Positions 24,719 to 32,155 of a DNA stretch of 35,140 bases are shown here, piece after piece. The notes beneath the pieces were generated by a model. That model saw only the letters and a list, made by a program, of their open reading frames with translations. It ran no database searches and was not told the DNA's origin. The translations under genes were made by a program, and so were the position numbers. The stretch comes from Paenibacillus arenilitoris (lineage in GTDB: Bacteria > Bacillota > Bacilli > Paenibacillales > Paenibacillaceae): NCBI RefSeq assembly GCF_014705655.1, contig NZ_JACXIY010000055.1, positions 1 to 35,140 on the forward strand. Direction: 5' to 3'. Within the stretch, counting starts at the first letter, position 1. Each line of letters starts with the position of its first letter.

Positions 24719-26221
24719 ATGAATTTGTCCAACTTTAAAATTGCGTTTATCGGAGCAGGGTCGATCGGCTTCACGCGCGGGCTGCTTCGCGACCTGCTGT
24801 CGGTGCCCGAGTTCGCGAACATCGAAGTCGCGTTCACGGACATTAACGCGCATAACCTCGAAATGGTGACGGCGCTGTGCCAAAGGGATATTCGGGAGAA
24901 CGGCTTGTCGATCGACATTCAGTCGACCACGGACCGCCGCGAGGCGCTCAAAGGCGCCAAATACGTCATTTGCACCATTCGCGTCGGCGGGCTTGAAGCT
25001 TTCGCGACGGACGTCGACATTCCGCTGAAGTACGGCGTCGATCAATGCGTGGGCGATACGCTATGCGCGGGCGGCATCATGTACGGCCAGCGCGGCATCG
25101 CGGAGATGCTGAACATTTGCCGCGACATTCGCGAGGTTGCCGCTCGCGACGTCCTGCTGCTCAACTACGCGAACCCGATGGCGATGCTGACGTGGGCCTG
25201 CAACAAATACGGCGGCGTGCGGACGATCGGCCTGTGTCACGGCGTGCAGGGCGGTCACTGGCAAATCGCGCAGGCGTTCGGCCTGAAGCAAGAGGAAGTC
25301 GATATTGTTTGCGCGGGCATCAATCATCAAACCTGGTACGTTCAAATTAAGCATAACGGCGAGGATTTGACGGGCAAGCTGCTCGAGGCGTTCGAGAATC
25401 ATCCGGATTTCAGCCGCACGGAGAAGGTAAGGATCGACATGCTACGCCGATTCGGCTATTACAGCACGGAGTCGAACGGGCACTTAAGCGAATACGTGCC
25501 TTGGTACCGCAAGCGGCCTGAGGAGATCAACGATTGGATCGACCTGAGCTCCTGGATTAACGGGGAGACGGGCGGTTATTTGCGAGTATGCACCGAGGGT
25601 CGCAATTGGTTCGAGACCGACTTCCCGAACTGGATGAAGGATCCGGCGAACGAGTTCAAGAGCGAGCTTCGCAGCCACGAGCACGGCTCGTACATTATCG
25701 AAGGGCTCGAAACCGGACGCGTCTACCGCGGGCATTTCAACGTGGTCAATAACGGCGTTATTTCGAATCTGCCGGCGGACGCCGTCATCGAGGCGCCGGG
25801 CTACGTCGACCGCAACGGCATCTCGATGCCGACCGTCGGCGATCTGCCGCTCGGCCCGGCGGCGGTATGCAGCGTGAGCATCTCGGTGCAGCGGCTTGCC
25901 GTCGAAGCGGCCGTAAGCGGCGACGACAAGCTGCTGCGGCAGGCGTTCATGATGGATCCGCTCGTCGGCGCCGTCTGCAATCCGAAGGAGATTTGGCAAA
26001 TGGTCGACGAGATGCTCGTGGCCCAGGAGCAATGGCTTCCGCAGTACGCGGGCGCGATCGCCGAAGCGAAGAAGCGGCTGGCGGAAGGGCCGCTGCTGCC
26101 GACGCGCGATTACAAAGGGGCGGCCCGCCTGAAGGTGAAGACCGTCGAGGAGATGCAGCTCGACCGCGAGGCGGCGAATAAAAACGCGGGCGAATCGGAC
26201 AAAGGGAAAGAGCGCGTCTAA
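24719..26221 (+). CDS. Glycoside hydrolase family 4 enzyme, alpha-galactosidase (MelA) like
   Basis: A 500-residue GH4 protein, an NAD- and Mn-dependent glycosidase acting by oxidation-elimination in the cytoplasm. It has the nucleotide-binding IAFIGAGSIGFT (8-19), the family stretches VGDTLCAGGI and NYANPMAM (149-156), and the metal ligands C173 in GLCHGVQ and H203 in INHQTWY. The GLCH and NPMAM motifs fit the alpha-galactosidase/alpha-glucosidase side of GH4 better than the 6-phospho enzymes; alpha-galacturonidase (LplD) is an alternative given the LplAB-type transporter. The ATG at 24719 is only three bases from GGAGG; TTG at 24725 has better spacing. Its stop overlaps the stop of the convergent exonuclease gene. 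Confidence 0.88.
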   Translation: MNLSNFKIAFIGAGSIGFTRGLLRDLLSVPEFANIEVAFTDINAHNLEMVTALCQRDIRENGLSIDIQSTTDRREALKGAKYVICTIRVGGLEAFATDVDIPLKYGVDQCVGDTLCAGGIMYGQRGIAEMLNICRDIREVAARDVLLLNYANPMAMLTWACNKYGGVRTIGLCHGVQGGHWQIAQAFGLKQEEVDIVCAGINHQTWYVQIKHNGEDLTGKLLEAFENHPDFSRTEKVRIDMLRRFGYYSTESNGHLSEYVPWYRKRPEEINDWIDLSSWINGETGGYLRVCTEGRNWFETDFPNWMKDPANEFKSELRSHEHGSYIIEGLETGRVYRGHFNVVNNGVISNLPADAVIEAPGYVDRNGISMPTVGDLPLGPAAVCSVSISVQRLAVEAAVSGDDKLLRQAFMMDPLVGAVCNPKEIWQMVDEMLVAQEQWLPQYAGAIAEAKKRLAEGPLLPTRDYKGAARLKVKTVEEMQLDREAANKNAGESDKGKERV

Positions 26222-26829
26222 CGGGCGTACCGCAGCTCGACGGGTTCCAGCTTCGCGGCGGGAGGGCTCCAAGCCGGCGGGCCGAATTTGCGGATATAGC
26301 CAAGCTTGTTCACGAATTCGTCCACCGGCTGCTCCTCCTCGAGCTTGCGGAACAGCTCCCAGCAGGCGATGACGTCGTTCAGCGCCCGGTGTCCGCCGAC
26401 GAGCGGAATGCCGTAACGGCCGCACATGTCGCCGAGCGTATGCGGTTAAAAATGCCTTGCGCGGCTGATCGTCAGCGTGTCGATGAAGCTGTTAGGGAAC
26501 GAACGTCCCGCGATTCGCAGCAGCGAATGATGCAGGAAGCCGAGGTCGAAGGCGGCGTTATGCGCGATCAGGACATGGTCGCCGATCATCCGGTTCAATA
26601 TGCGGAAGGCGGTATCTTCGTCCATGCCGGTCGCGGTCATTTCGTCGGTTATGCCGGTCAGCTCCGTGATCTTGGCGGACAGCTTGCCGTCGAAGCGTAC
26701 GAGCGTGCTGAATTCGCTGGCGATTTCGCCGTCGACGCAGCGGATCGCCGCCATTTCGATGACGCGGTCTTTCCTCGGGTCGAGGCCGCTCGTCTCGAAA
26801 TCGATGACCGTGAAGGATCGGGTTTTCAT
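26218..26829 (-). pseudogene. DnaQ-type 3'-5' exonuclease interrupted by an in-frame TAA
   Basis: The reading frame from the ATG at 26829 encodes a DEDDh exonuclease domain: Exo I VIDFETSGL and Exo II HNAAFDLGFLHHSLL. At codon 128 (26448-26446) a TAA stop appears, but the same frame goes on with PHTLGDMCGRYGIPLVGGHRALNDVIACWELF, which contains the Exo III H-x4-D motif, and ends at 26218. Both halves are in one frame, so a base substitution, not an indel, explains the break. The first product (127 residues) would lack the catalytic histidine and aspartate of Exo III. It may be a recent pseudogene, a sequence error or a readthrough case. A weak ribosome site precedes the ATG. The 3' end overlaps the GH4 stop. 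Confidence 0.8.
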
Positions 26830-26910
26830 TATGTATCACCACTTTACTGGAAAAGGATCGTTATGTATCCTTTCGCCAAAAAACGCCAATCCCCTTCTTT
26901 TTGGCCGAAC

Positions 26911-26953
26911 GAAAACGACCCATCGCCGCTCCTGCCGGAGCGGTCGATGGGTC
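26911..26953 (-). terminator. Terminator of the small gene at 26981-27067
   Basis: A long stem (26917-26932 with 26937-26953, one bulged T, loop TGCC) is followed on the minus strand by GTTTTCGTT. It lies 28 bases after the stop of the 28-residue gene. Confidence 0.8.
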
Positions 26954-26980
26954 GCTTTCGCATGCAGAAGTCAGATGCGC

Positions 26981-27067
26981 CTAGTGGTTGTTGCCGGACG
27001 CATTGCCCTTCTTGTCCTTCGATTTGGTCTTTGTATTTTGCGTCGCGTGACCTTGCTGCTTGGACAT
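26981..27067 (-). CDS. Small hydrophilic protein of 28 residues, possibly sporulation-related
   Basis: This gene is very short but well framed: the ATG at 27067 is seven bases after a strong AAGGAGGG site, the stop is at 26981-26983, and a good terminator follows. The product is basic and made largely of Lys, Gln, Asn, Gly, Thr and Ser, with no hydrophobic core, starting MSKQQGHATQNTK and ending GNASGNNH. This composition recalls the minor small acid-soluble spore proteins of Bacillales, but I do not recognise a specific family. A sigma-G-like promoter candidate lies upstream. The function is unknown. Confidence 0.65.
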   Translation of the reverse strand: MSKQQGHATQNTKTKSKDKKGNASGNNH

Positions 27068-27098
27068 GTGGATTCCCTCCTTTTCCGCGCGATGGTGG

Positions 27099-27129
27099 TA
27101 GTGTGTGAAGAAAGGGGAACGCGCTATTC
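27099..27129 (-). promoter_or_regulatory. Candidate sporulation (sigma-G/F-like) promoter of the small gene
   Basis: On the minus strand, GAATA (27129-27125) and CACACTA (27105-27099) are separated by 19 bases. The forespore sigma consensus is near GNATR, 18 bases, CATNNTA, so one base of spacing and one -10 base differ. It sits about 32 bases before the ATG, a suitable place. Confidence 0.35.
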
Positions 27130-27253
27130 ATGCCGATTCCGCTATTTCAAGTACAGCCTGCACGCTTAAACGGGCGAACGAGAGACATAAACGCGGATTA
27201 CCCCTCCATGGGCGGTTCCCAGGCGAGGAGACAGGCGATTTTTGAGACGAGAA

Positions 27254-27296
27254 CGCTTTCTTGCTTGAAAGCGGCGACGTTCGCATATGGTAAAAT
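27254..27296 (+). promoter_or_regulatory. Extended -10 promoter with overlapping palindrome before the MFS gene
   Basis: TGG-TAAAAT (27288-27296) is an extended -10 box. Just upstream CGCTTTC (27254-27260) and GAAAGCG (27267-27273) form a perfect inverted repeat with six bases between, covering the -35 zone. The repeat could be an operator. Confidence 0.5.
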
Positions 27297-27342
27297 GGAC
27301 AAAAAGAGCTTTACGATACGATAACATCGGGGGATGCCGACT

Positions 27343-28617
27343 ATGCGAACGGTGACGGGGATTTTGGCCAGATTGAGCAGGATGAAAGGAACGCCGCTTC
27401 CTCCTGAGCGAAGGCTGGGCAAGGATGCGGTCACCGCCTTGACGATCCATTGCTGCTTTCAATTCGGCGCGTCGATGTCGGGGTTGTTCCTAAACCTGTA
27501 CTTGTGGCGGCTTACGCAGGATTTGGTCGTGAACGGGATATATAATCTCATCGTATTTCTGCTGACGCCGCCCGCCTTCGCCCTTGGCGGATGGATCGCG
27601 AAGAAGCGGGATCGGATGGTAACGTATCGGCTCGGCATCGTCATGATTGCCGTTTTTTATTTGTTCGTCGTCATTGCCCAGGAGCGGGTCGCGGAATTTT
27701 ACATAGGGTTTGCCATCTTTAACGGAATCGCGGCGGGCTTGTACTGGACCGGATACCTGGTCATCCAATACGACGTATCGACGGAAGCGAACCGGATCCG
27801 GTTCCTGGCGATGAACATGGTCTTCTTCAACGCCGCGGGGCTTGCCGGCCCGGCGCTTGCGGGCTTCGTCATTCAGCGCAGCGAAGGGCTGCAGGGCTAT
27901 ATCTTCATCTTCATGCTGGCGTTCGCGATGTTCGTGGTCGCCGCCATCGTCAGCTTCCGCATTCCGATGGTTCCGTCGCATCACAAAGTTTATTACTTGA
28001 AGCTCATGGGACTCGTCATGAACCGGAACAAGCGATGGCTGAGGGCGCTGTACAGCTTCTTCATTCTCGGCCTCTTCCAGGGGATCATGCTGTTTCTGCC
28101 GAATATTTTGCTGTTTCAAACGGTCGGGCGCGAGGACTGGGTCGGTTATTTGGGCGTTTTCTTCTCCTCGCTGACGGTTGCGACCGGTTACGTCATCTCG
28201 CGCAAGGCGCAGAAGGAGCATGTGCGCAAGTACGTGCTGCTGTCCACGACCGGCGTCGTCATCGGCTCGTCGCTGCTGCTCATCCGCGTGGAGTTTTGGT
28301 CGGTCGCGACGTTCATGATCCTGTTCTCGATCTGCAACCCGCTTGCGATCAACACGCTGACTTCCTACTACTACCGGCTGATCGGATCGCTGCCGCTCAA
28401 AGGCCAGCTCCGCGTCGAATCGGTCGTCATGCGGGAGCTGTTCCTGAACGTCGGGCGGGTCGTCGCCATCACGCTGCTAATCGTGCTGGCGGGCGATCTG
28501 CAGTCCGGCTGGCTGCCGGTCGTGCTGTTCGCCATGGCCGTTCTCCAATATTTGTTGTTTCTGTGCATCAAGGAGAAGCGGGAAGGGGAGCAGGAGTCGG
28601 CCGGGACGGGGCATTAA
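27343..28617 (+). CDS. Major facilitator superfamily transporter
   Basis: A 424-residue membrane protein with about twelve helices in two halves. The first half includes FGASMSGLFLNLYLWRLTQDLVVNGIYNLIVFLLTPPAFALGGWIAKKRDRM, the helix 2-3 loop region of MFS carriers; a second half starts near residue 225 (WLRALYSFFILGLFQGIMLFLPNILLF). The ATG at 27343 lies nine bases after a GGGGG site; the ATG at 27334 touches it. No substrate can be named: it looks like the uncharacterised Bacillales MFS proteins often annotated as efflux carriers. It is transcribed alone between its own promoter and a bidirectional terminator. Confidence 0.85.
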   Translation: MRTVTGILARLSRMKGTPLPPERRLGKDAVTALTIHCCFQFGASMSGLFLNLYLWRLTQDLVVNGIYNLIVFLLTPPAFALGGWIAKKRDRMVTYRLGIVMIAVFYLFVVIAQERVAEFYIGFAIFNGIAAGLYWTGYLVIQYDVSTEANRIRFLAMNMVFFNAAGLAGPALAGFVIQRSEGLQGYIFIFMLAFAMFVVAAIVSFRIPMVPSHHKVYYLKLMGLVMNRNKRWLRALYSFFILGLFQGIMLFLPNILLFQTVGREDWVGYLGVFFSSLTVATGYVISRKAQKEHVRKYVLLSTTGVVIGSSLLLIRVEFWSVATFMILFSICNPLAINTLTSYYYRLIGSLPLKGQLRVESVVMRELFLNVGRVVAITLLIVLAGDLQSGWLPVVLFAMAVLQYLLFLCIKEKREGEQESAGTGH

Positions 28618-28631
28618 CGCATACTCTCGAC

Positions 28632-28681
28632 AAAAAGATCGCTCATAAGGCGCCTTTCGGCGCTTGGTGAGCGATCTTTTT
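28632..28681. terminator. Bidirectional terminator between the MFS and CotH genes
   Basis: A perfect 14-bp outer stem (28632-28645 with 28668-28681), with five A at one end and five T at the other, encloses an inner GCGCC/GGCGC stem with a TTTC loop. It serves the plus-strand MFS gene and, in the other direction, the minus-strand CotH operon. A second AT-rich inverted repeat (28683-28691 with 28719-28727) follows. Confidence 0.9.
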
Positions 28682-28796
28682 CAAATATAAGAATTATAAG
28701 ATTGGACAAATAAATTAGCTTATATTTCATCGCGAAACGAGTTTATGCCCCCATAGGACAGCACTTGCCGTTTCCGCTTGATCGCGGCTATAGTCG

Positions 28797-30458
28797 CTAG
28801 CGCTTGTAAAAGACGACGAGCACGCAGGCGAGCAGCAAAATAACGATGGCGATGCCCGCTGCGGCCGCTTCCTGCGGGCTGCCTTGTGCCGCCGCGGCTT
28901 GCGCGCCAGGCGCTCCGAAGCCGCCGCCCATGCCGCCCATGCCGCCGTCGCGGTCGGGCCTCATCCCGCCGCCGAAGCCGCCCTGCCCAGGCATCTGCCC
29001 GTCCGGCGGGGCAAATCCGTCCGGCGGGGCCTGCCCGCCTTGCGCGGCGGCGCCGTCCTGCTGCGCCATAGCCGGCGCATCGGCCTCGCCGCCTTGGCCG
29101 GCGTCCGGCGGCATATTCTGCCCGCCGCCGCCCATGCCGCGTCCGCCGCCGAAGCCGCCGGTGCCGCTGCCGGAGCCGTCGCCCGACGAAGCGATCGTGC
29201 CGTCGAGCTGCTGCCGGACGGAAGCCGTCTGCTCGGCGTGAAACGATACAACCTGAGCGATGCCCTGCTCATACTGGTCATACGTATAGAAGGCGGATGG
29301 ATCGGCCTCGACGTAGGACGAAATCATTTGTTTCAATTCCGCCACGCGAGCTTCGAAGTTCGCCTCCGCCAAATAGCCGTCCAACATATCTGCGATGATC
29401 CGGTGATATTGTTCCTTATAGGCTTCTACCTGCAGCAGCTTGGCGACGAGCGGCCGGTCGGCGAGCGCGCCCGACGTCGGCTCGTCGATCAGGACGCCCG
29501 ATCCGCCGAAGCCGCCGAAGGACATGTTGTAGTCCCAAGGCAGGATGGAGAAAATGCCTTCCCGCTCGTACAAGTAGTAGTTATGCTTGTTCTGTCCGAG
29601 ATAGCTGTCGAAGTTGCCGGAGACGGCGTTCAGGGCGATGAACTTCAGCGCCTCCTCCACGTCGAGCACGCTGTCGTAGTCCGTGCCGTTATTCAGCTCG
29701 TCCAGCATCGCCAGCAGCGCTTCGTCATCGCCCTTGTCGCTTTTGAGATCGAGCCCCGCATACGAGTCGATCGTCTCCAGCCAGTTCAGCTCGGAGCCGC
29801 TGCCGCCATTCGCTTTGTACAGCGAACCGTTCGCGTCGCCGAAGTTGCGCTCGAGATACGCGTCGCCGATTTGCTCCACCGCCAAATAAAAGCCCCACAG
29901 CTCGCCGTTGACGTAGACGTTGACGTACGAATATTTCGGCGTCGGCAGTCCCATCGCTTCCGCGAGCTCGTACGACAAAAACTCCCGCATATAAGAAGCG
30001 TCGCTGTAATTATTGTTCAGGTTGATTTTGCTTATCCCTTCGAACGTCTGATTCACGTACTCGTCGAACGAAATTTTAAAGCTGTACCGGTCGGAATCCT
30101 CCATCCGCACCACGCTGTTCAGGCTGAGGTTGCCTTTCGTCCTGATGCCCACATGCTCGAAAGTTTGTCCGTTGTATTCGATGCTCGCTCCCATGTATTC
30201 CTCGGCGCCGGCATTGTCCAGCATGTTTTGAAAATCGTCCTCGTCGATCGTAATCTTGACGTCCACGACCTTGTCCTTCGGAAAGACGGTCTCGTCAAGC
30301 TTCTGCTCTTCCTCGGACTTGGCGGCCGCTTCATCCGCCGCCGAAGAGCCGGAAACGCCGGAGGATGCGCCGCCCGCGGCGCATCCGGATAGTCCGAGCA
30401 TGAGGAGCAGGGAGCAAAAGCCGAGCAGCAGGCCGCTTGGCCTCGCCTTCGCTTTCAT
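28797..30458 (-). CDS. CotH-family lipoprotein with Gly/Pro-rich tail and C-terminal membrane helix
   Basis: A 553-residue CotH-type protein. The signal peptide ends LSGC with C26, predicting a lipid anchor. The CotH domain (about 57-410) shows HVGIRTKGNLSL, YSFKISFDEYVNQTFEGISKINLNNNYSDASYMREFLSYELAEAMG, VNVYVNGELWGFYLAVEQI and the kinase-like catalytic LPWDYNMSFGG (D309). A low-complexity Gly/Pro/Ala/Met tail (about 425-530) leads to a hydrophobic helix and FYKR at the very end, so both ends may be held in the membrane. B. subtilis CotH is an atypical protein kinase of the spore coat; here it is fused to a surface anchor and sits with VTC and DUF4956 genes. AAGGAGGCGG precedes the ATG; it begins 24 bases after the DUF4956 stop. 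Confidence 0.9.
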   Translation of the reverse strand: MKAKARPSGLLLGFCSLLLMLGLSGCAAGGASSGVSGSSAADEAAAKSEEEQKLDETVFPKDKVVDVKITIDEDDFQNMLDNAGAEEYMGASIEYNGQTFEHVGIRTKGNLSLNSVVRMEDSDRYSFKISFDEYVNQTFEGISKINLNNNYSDASYMREFLSYELAEAMGLPTPKYSYVNVYVNGELWGFYLAVEQIGDAYLERNFGDANGSLYKANGGSGSELNWLETIDSYAGLDLKSDKGDDEALLAMLDELNNGTDYDSVLDVEEALKFIALNAVSGNFDSYLGQNKHNYYLYEREGIFSILPWDYNMSFGGFGGSGVLIDEPTSGALADRPLVAKLLQVEAYKEQYHRIIADMLDGYLAEANFEARVAELKQMISSYVEADPSAFYTYDQYEQGIAQVVSFHAEQTASVRQQLDGTIASSGDGSGSGTGGFGGGRGMGGGGQNMPPDAGQGGEADAPAMAQQDGAAAQGGQAPPDGFAPPDGQMPGQGGFGGGMRPDRDGGMGGMGGGFGAPGAQAAAAQGSPQEAAAAGIAIVILLLACVLVVFYKR

Positions 30459-30482
30459 CTTGCCGCCTCCTTCGGTTTATTG

Positions 30483-31202
30483 TTAAGAAACGTAGTCTCC
30501 GCTGTAGCTGATCAGCACGGCGCTTCTGACGCCGGCCAGCTCCGTCAGCTTATTGACGAATCGGCCGGACTCGTCGCGCAGGCGCACTTCGACCGTCATT
30601 TCGATATTGCCGGGCGTCACGGTCTTTTGCTTCACGTTATACCGCTTCACGAACGAGCCGATCTGCTTGTGGATGTGCTGCTCGGCCGCATCGTCGTCGC
30701 AGTTGACGACGAGCAGGTACGGGTTCTCGACGGAGCTTCCCTTCACGAAGAAGAACAGGATGAGGCCGACGACGACCGAGCCGATCACCGCGAGCGTGAA
30801 GAAGCCGGCGCCTGTCACGATGCCGGCAACCGCCGCCCAGAACAGGAAGATCAAATCGGTCGGATCCTTGATCGGCGTCCGGAAACGGACGATCGAAAGC
30901 GCGCCGACCATGCCGAGCGACAGGACGAGATTGGAGTTGATCGCGATAATGACGACGGCCGTAATCATCGTCATGCCGATTAGCGAGACGTTGAAGCTTT
31001 TGGAATAAAGGACGCCGCTGAAAATCCGTTTGTACAGCAGAAAAATAAACAGGCCGATGACGAATGCAACCCCGAGCGTTAGTAATATTTTTGCGAGGCT
31101 GATGTCCGAAGCAAAGTTTTCAAGCACCGATTTTTTGAGAATGTCCGTAAAATTCGTCGTCGTATCGTTCGCCGCGGCTGCGGCAGTCGTGTTCGTTTCC
31201 AT
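30483..31202 (-). CDS. DUF4956 membrane protein
   Basis: A 239-residue protein with a polar N-terminus rich in Thr and Ala, hydrophobic segments at about 38-57, 73-89, 92-103 and 117-153, and a soluble C-terminal domain (about 155-239). The conserved SLGMVGALSIVRFRTPIKDPTDLIFLFWAAVAGI stretch is the signature of DUF4956. Biochemical function is not known; such genes are found beside VTC-domain and CotH genes in many bacteria. The ATG follows the VTC stop by one base, with GGGAGG reaching into the upstream gene, so the two are tightly coupled. Confidence 0.88.
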   Translation of the reverse strand: METNTTAAAAANDTTTNFTDILKKSVLENFASDISLAKILLTLGVAFVIGLFIFLLYKRIFSGVLYSKSFNVSLIGMTMITAVVIIAINSNLVLSLGMVGALSIVRFRTPIKDPTDLIFLFWAAVAGIVTGAGFFTLAVIGSVVVGLILFFFVKGSSVENPYLLVVNCDDDAAEQHIHKQIGSFVKRYNVKQKTVTPGNIEMTVEVRLRDESGRFVNKLTELAGVRSAVLISYSGDYVS

Positions 31203-31203
31203 T

Positions 31204-31917
31204 TTAATAATCCTCCCATGCGTTGAGTTTCAAATATTTGCGGCAAATAACGTATTTCGAAGCCGACTGCCGGTTCAGGCCTTCGAGCTGCAAAGCGGTT
31301 CGGATGTAGGCTGGAATGTATTCGTCGAACTTGACCTCAAGGATGATCAGGCCGTTGTCGATCGCCCGCACGGTCGAAAGCGACCGGTCGAAAATATCGA
31401 CGGCATGGAGACCGGTCCGCAGCTCCTTGTCAAAGGTGATGCGCACGTTCCCCCTCTCGCAGACGTAAGGCTCCCGGACATAATCGACGATGACCTTCGG
31501 CCTGAGCAGGTTATGCTTCATCTCGTCGTGGATTTCATGCAGAAGCGGTCGGTCCGGCTCCTTCAGCACCTCGTACCGGCCGGTCAGCAGCTCGTCGTAC
31601 ATCGCTCTCGTAAGCGGTTCCTTCACCTTGGCGATGTAATCCTTGAATTTGATTTTTTTCTCGAAATGAATGACGCCGTCGCAGCCGTTATAAATGCGGA
31701 TCCGGTATTTGACCCGGTCGCGGATGCCGCCGAGCTTCTCGTGCAGCGCTTTGTTGTCAATATCGTCGAAGTACAGGCTTCGGATATGGTACTCGCCCGT
31801 CGGACCTGCATGCTTGTCCGGCTTCATCAGCCCCTTGAGCCGCTGGCGGATGACGTAATATTGGTGATGGTTGACGAAAAATTTAAGCTCGTTGCGATAC
31901 TTCAGCTTGTTGTTCAT
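31204..31917 (-). CDS. VTC-domain protein (polyphosphate polymerase family)
   Basis: A 237-residue protein made of one VTC tunnel domain, related to the catalytic domain of the yeast Vtc4 polyphosphate polymerase. Basic and acidic tunnel motifs are visible: YRNELKFFV near the start, HIRSLYFDDIDN, RDRVKYRIRIYN, VIHFEKKIKFKDYIAKVKEPL, RPKVIVDYVREPYV, VRITFDKELRT and LIILEVKFDEYIP with the C-terminal glutamate. It has no SPX domain and no membrane helix. The ATG at 31917 fits a GGGG site seven bases upstream; a GTG at 31923 is possible. It is first in the VTC-DUF4956-CotH operon and lies after a promoter with 11-bp-spaced repeats. Confidence 0.88.
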   Translation of the reverse strand: MNNKLKYRNELKFFVNHHQYYVIRQRLKGLMKPDKHAGPTGEYHIRSLYFDDIDNKALHEKLGGIRDRVKYRIRIYNGCDGVIHFEKKIKFKDYIAKVKEPLTRAMYDELLTGRYEVLKEPDRPLLHEIHDEMKHNLLRPKVIVDYVREPYVCERGNVRITFDKELRTGLHAVDIFDRSLSTVRAIDNGLIILEVKFDEYIPAYIRTALQLEGLNRQSASKYVICRKYLKLNAWEDY

Positions 31918-31965
31918 GTTCACACCCCGTTTCCCGTTCAGGTCTTCGCCTTGCTTACAAGAGCT

Positions 31966-32019
31966 ATTGTAATGATCTTTACTTATTCTTAACTTAAGGC
32001 CGGCTGAAAGATTGCTGAA
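31966..32019 (-). promoter_or_regulatory. Promoter of the VTC operon with four 11-bp-spaced repeats
   Basis: Read on the minus strand, TTCAGC (32019-32014), TTCAGC (32008-32003), TTAAGT (31997-31992) and ATAAGT (31986-31981) start exactly 11 bp apart. After nine bases a -10 box TACAAT occurs (31971-31966). No separate -35 is seen. The spacing from last repeat to -10 equals that at the carboxypeptidase promoter. An OmpR-family regulator, most simply the one coded at 33676-34362, should bind here. Confidence 0.6.
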
Positions 32020-32107
32020 TGATCCGTTCGCGGATTAATTGAGGAAGGAAAAATGCTTTTCTGCTCTGCTGCACGAATGCAGCTTGGAGCGACCCGCGTG
32101 AAGCAAC

Positions 32108-32149
32108 AAAAAAAGGCCGTCCCGCGAGCCAATAAGGCTGGGGACGACC
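32108..32149 (-). terminator. Terminator of the regulator/kinase operon
   Basis: On the minus strand a 9-bp stem with one G-U pair (32149-32141 with 32123-32115) encloses a small AGCC/GGCT stem and is followed by seven T (32114-32108). It lies seven bases after the kinase stop, so the VTC operon is a separate transcript. Confidence 0.88.
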
Positions 32150-32155
32150 CTTTCG

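Noticed and set aside
26218..26427. Separate 69-codon gene
   Set aside because: It is in the same frame as the exonuclease half before it and contains the missing Exo III motif, so it is the end of one broken gene.
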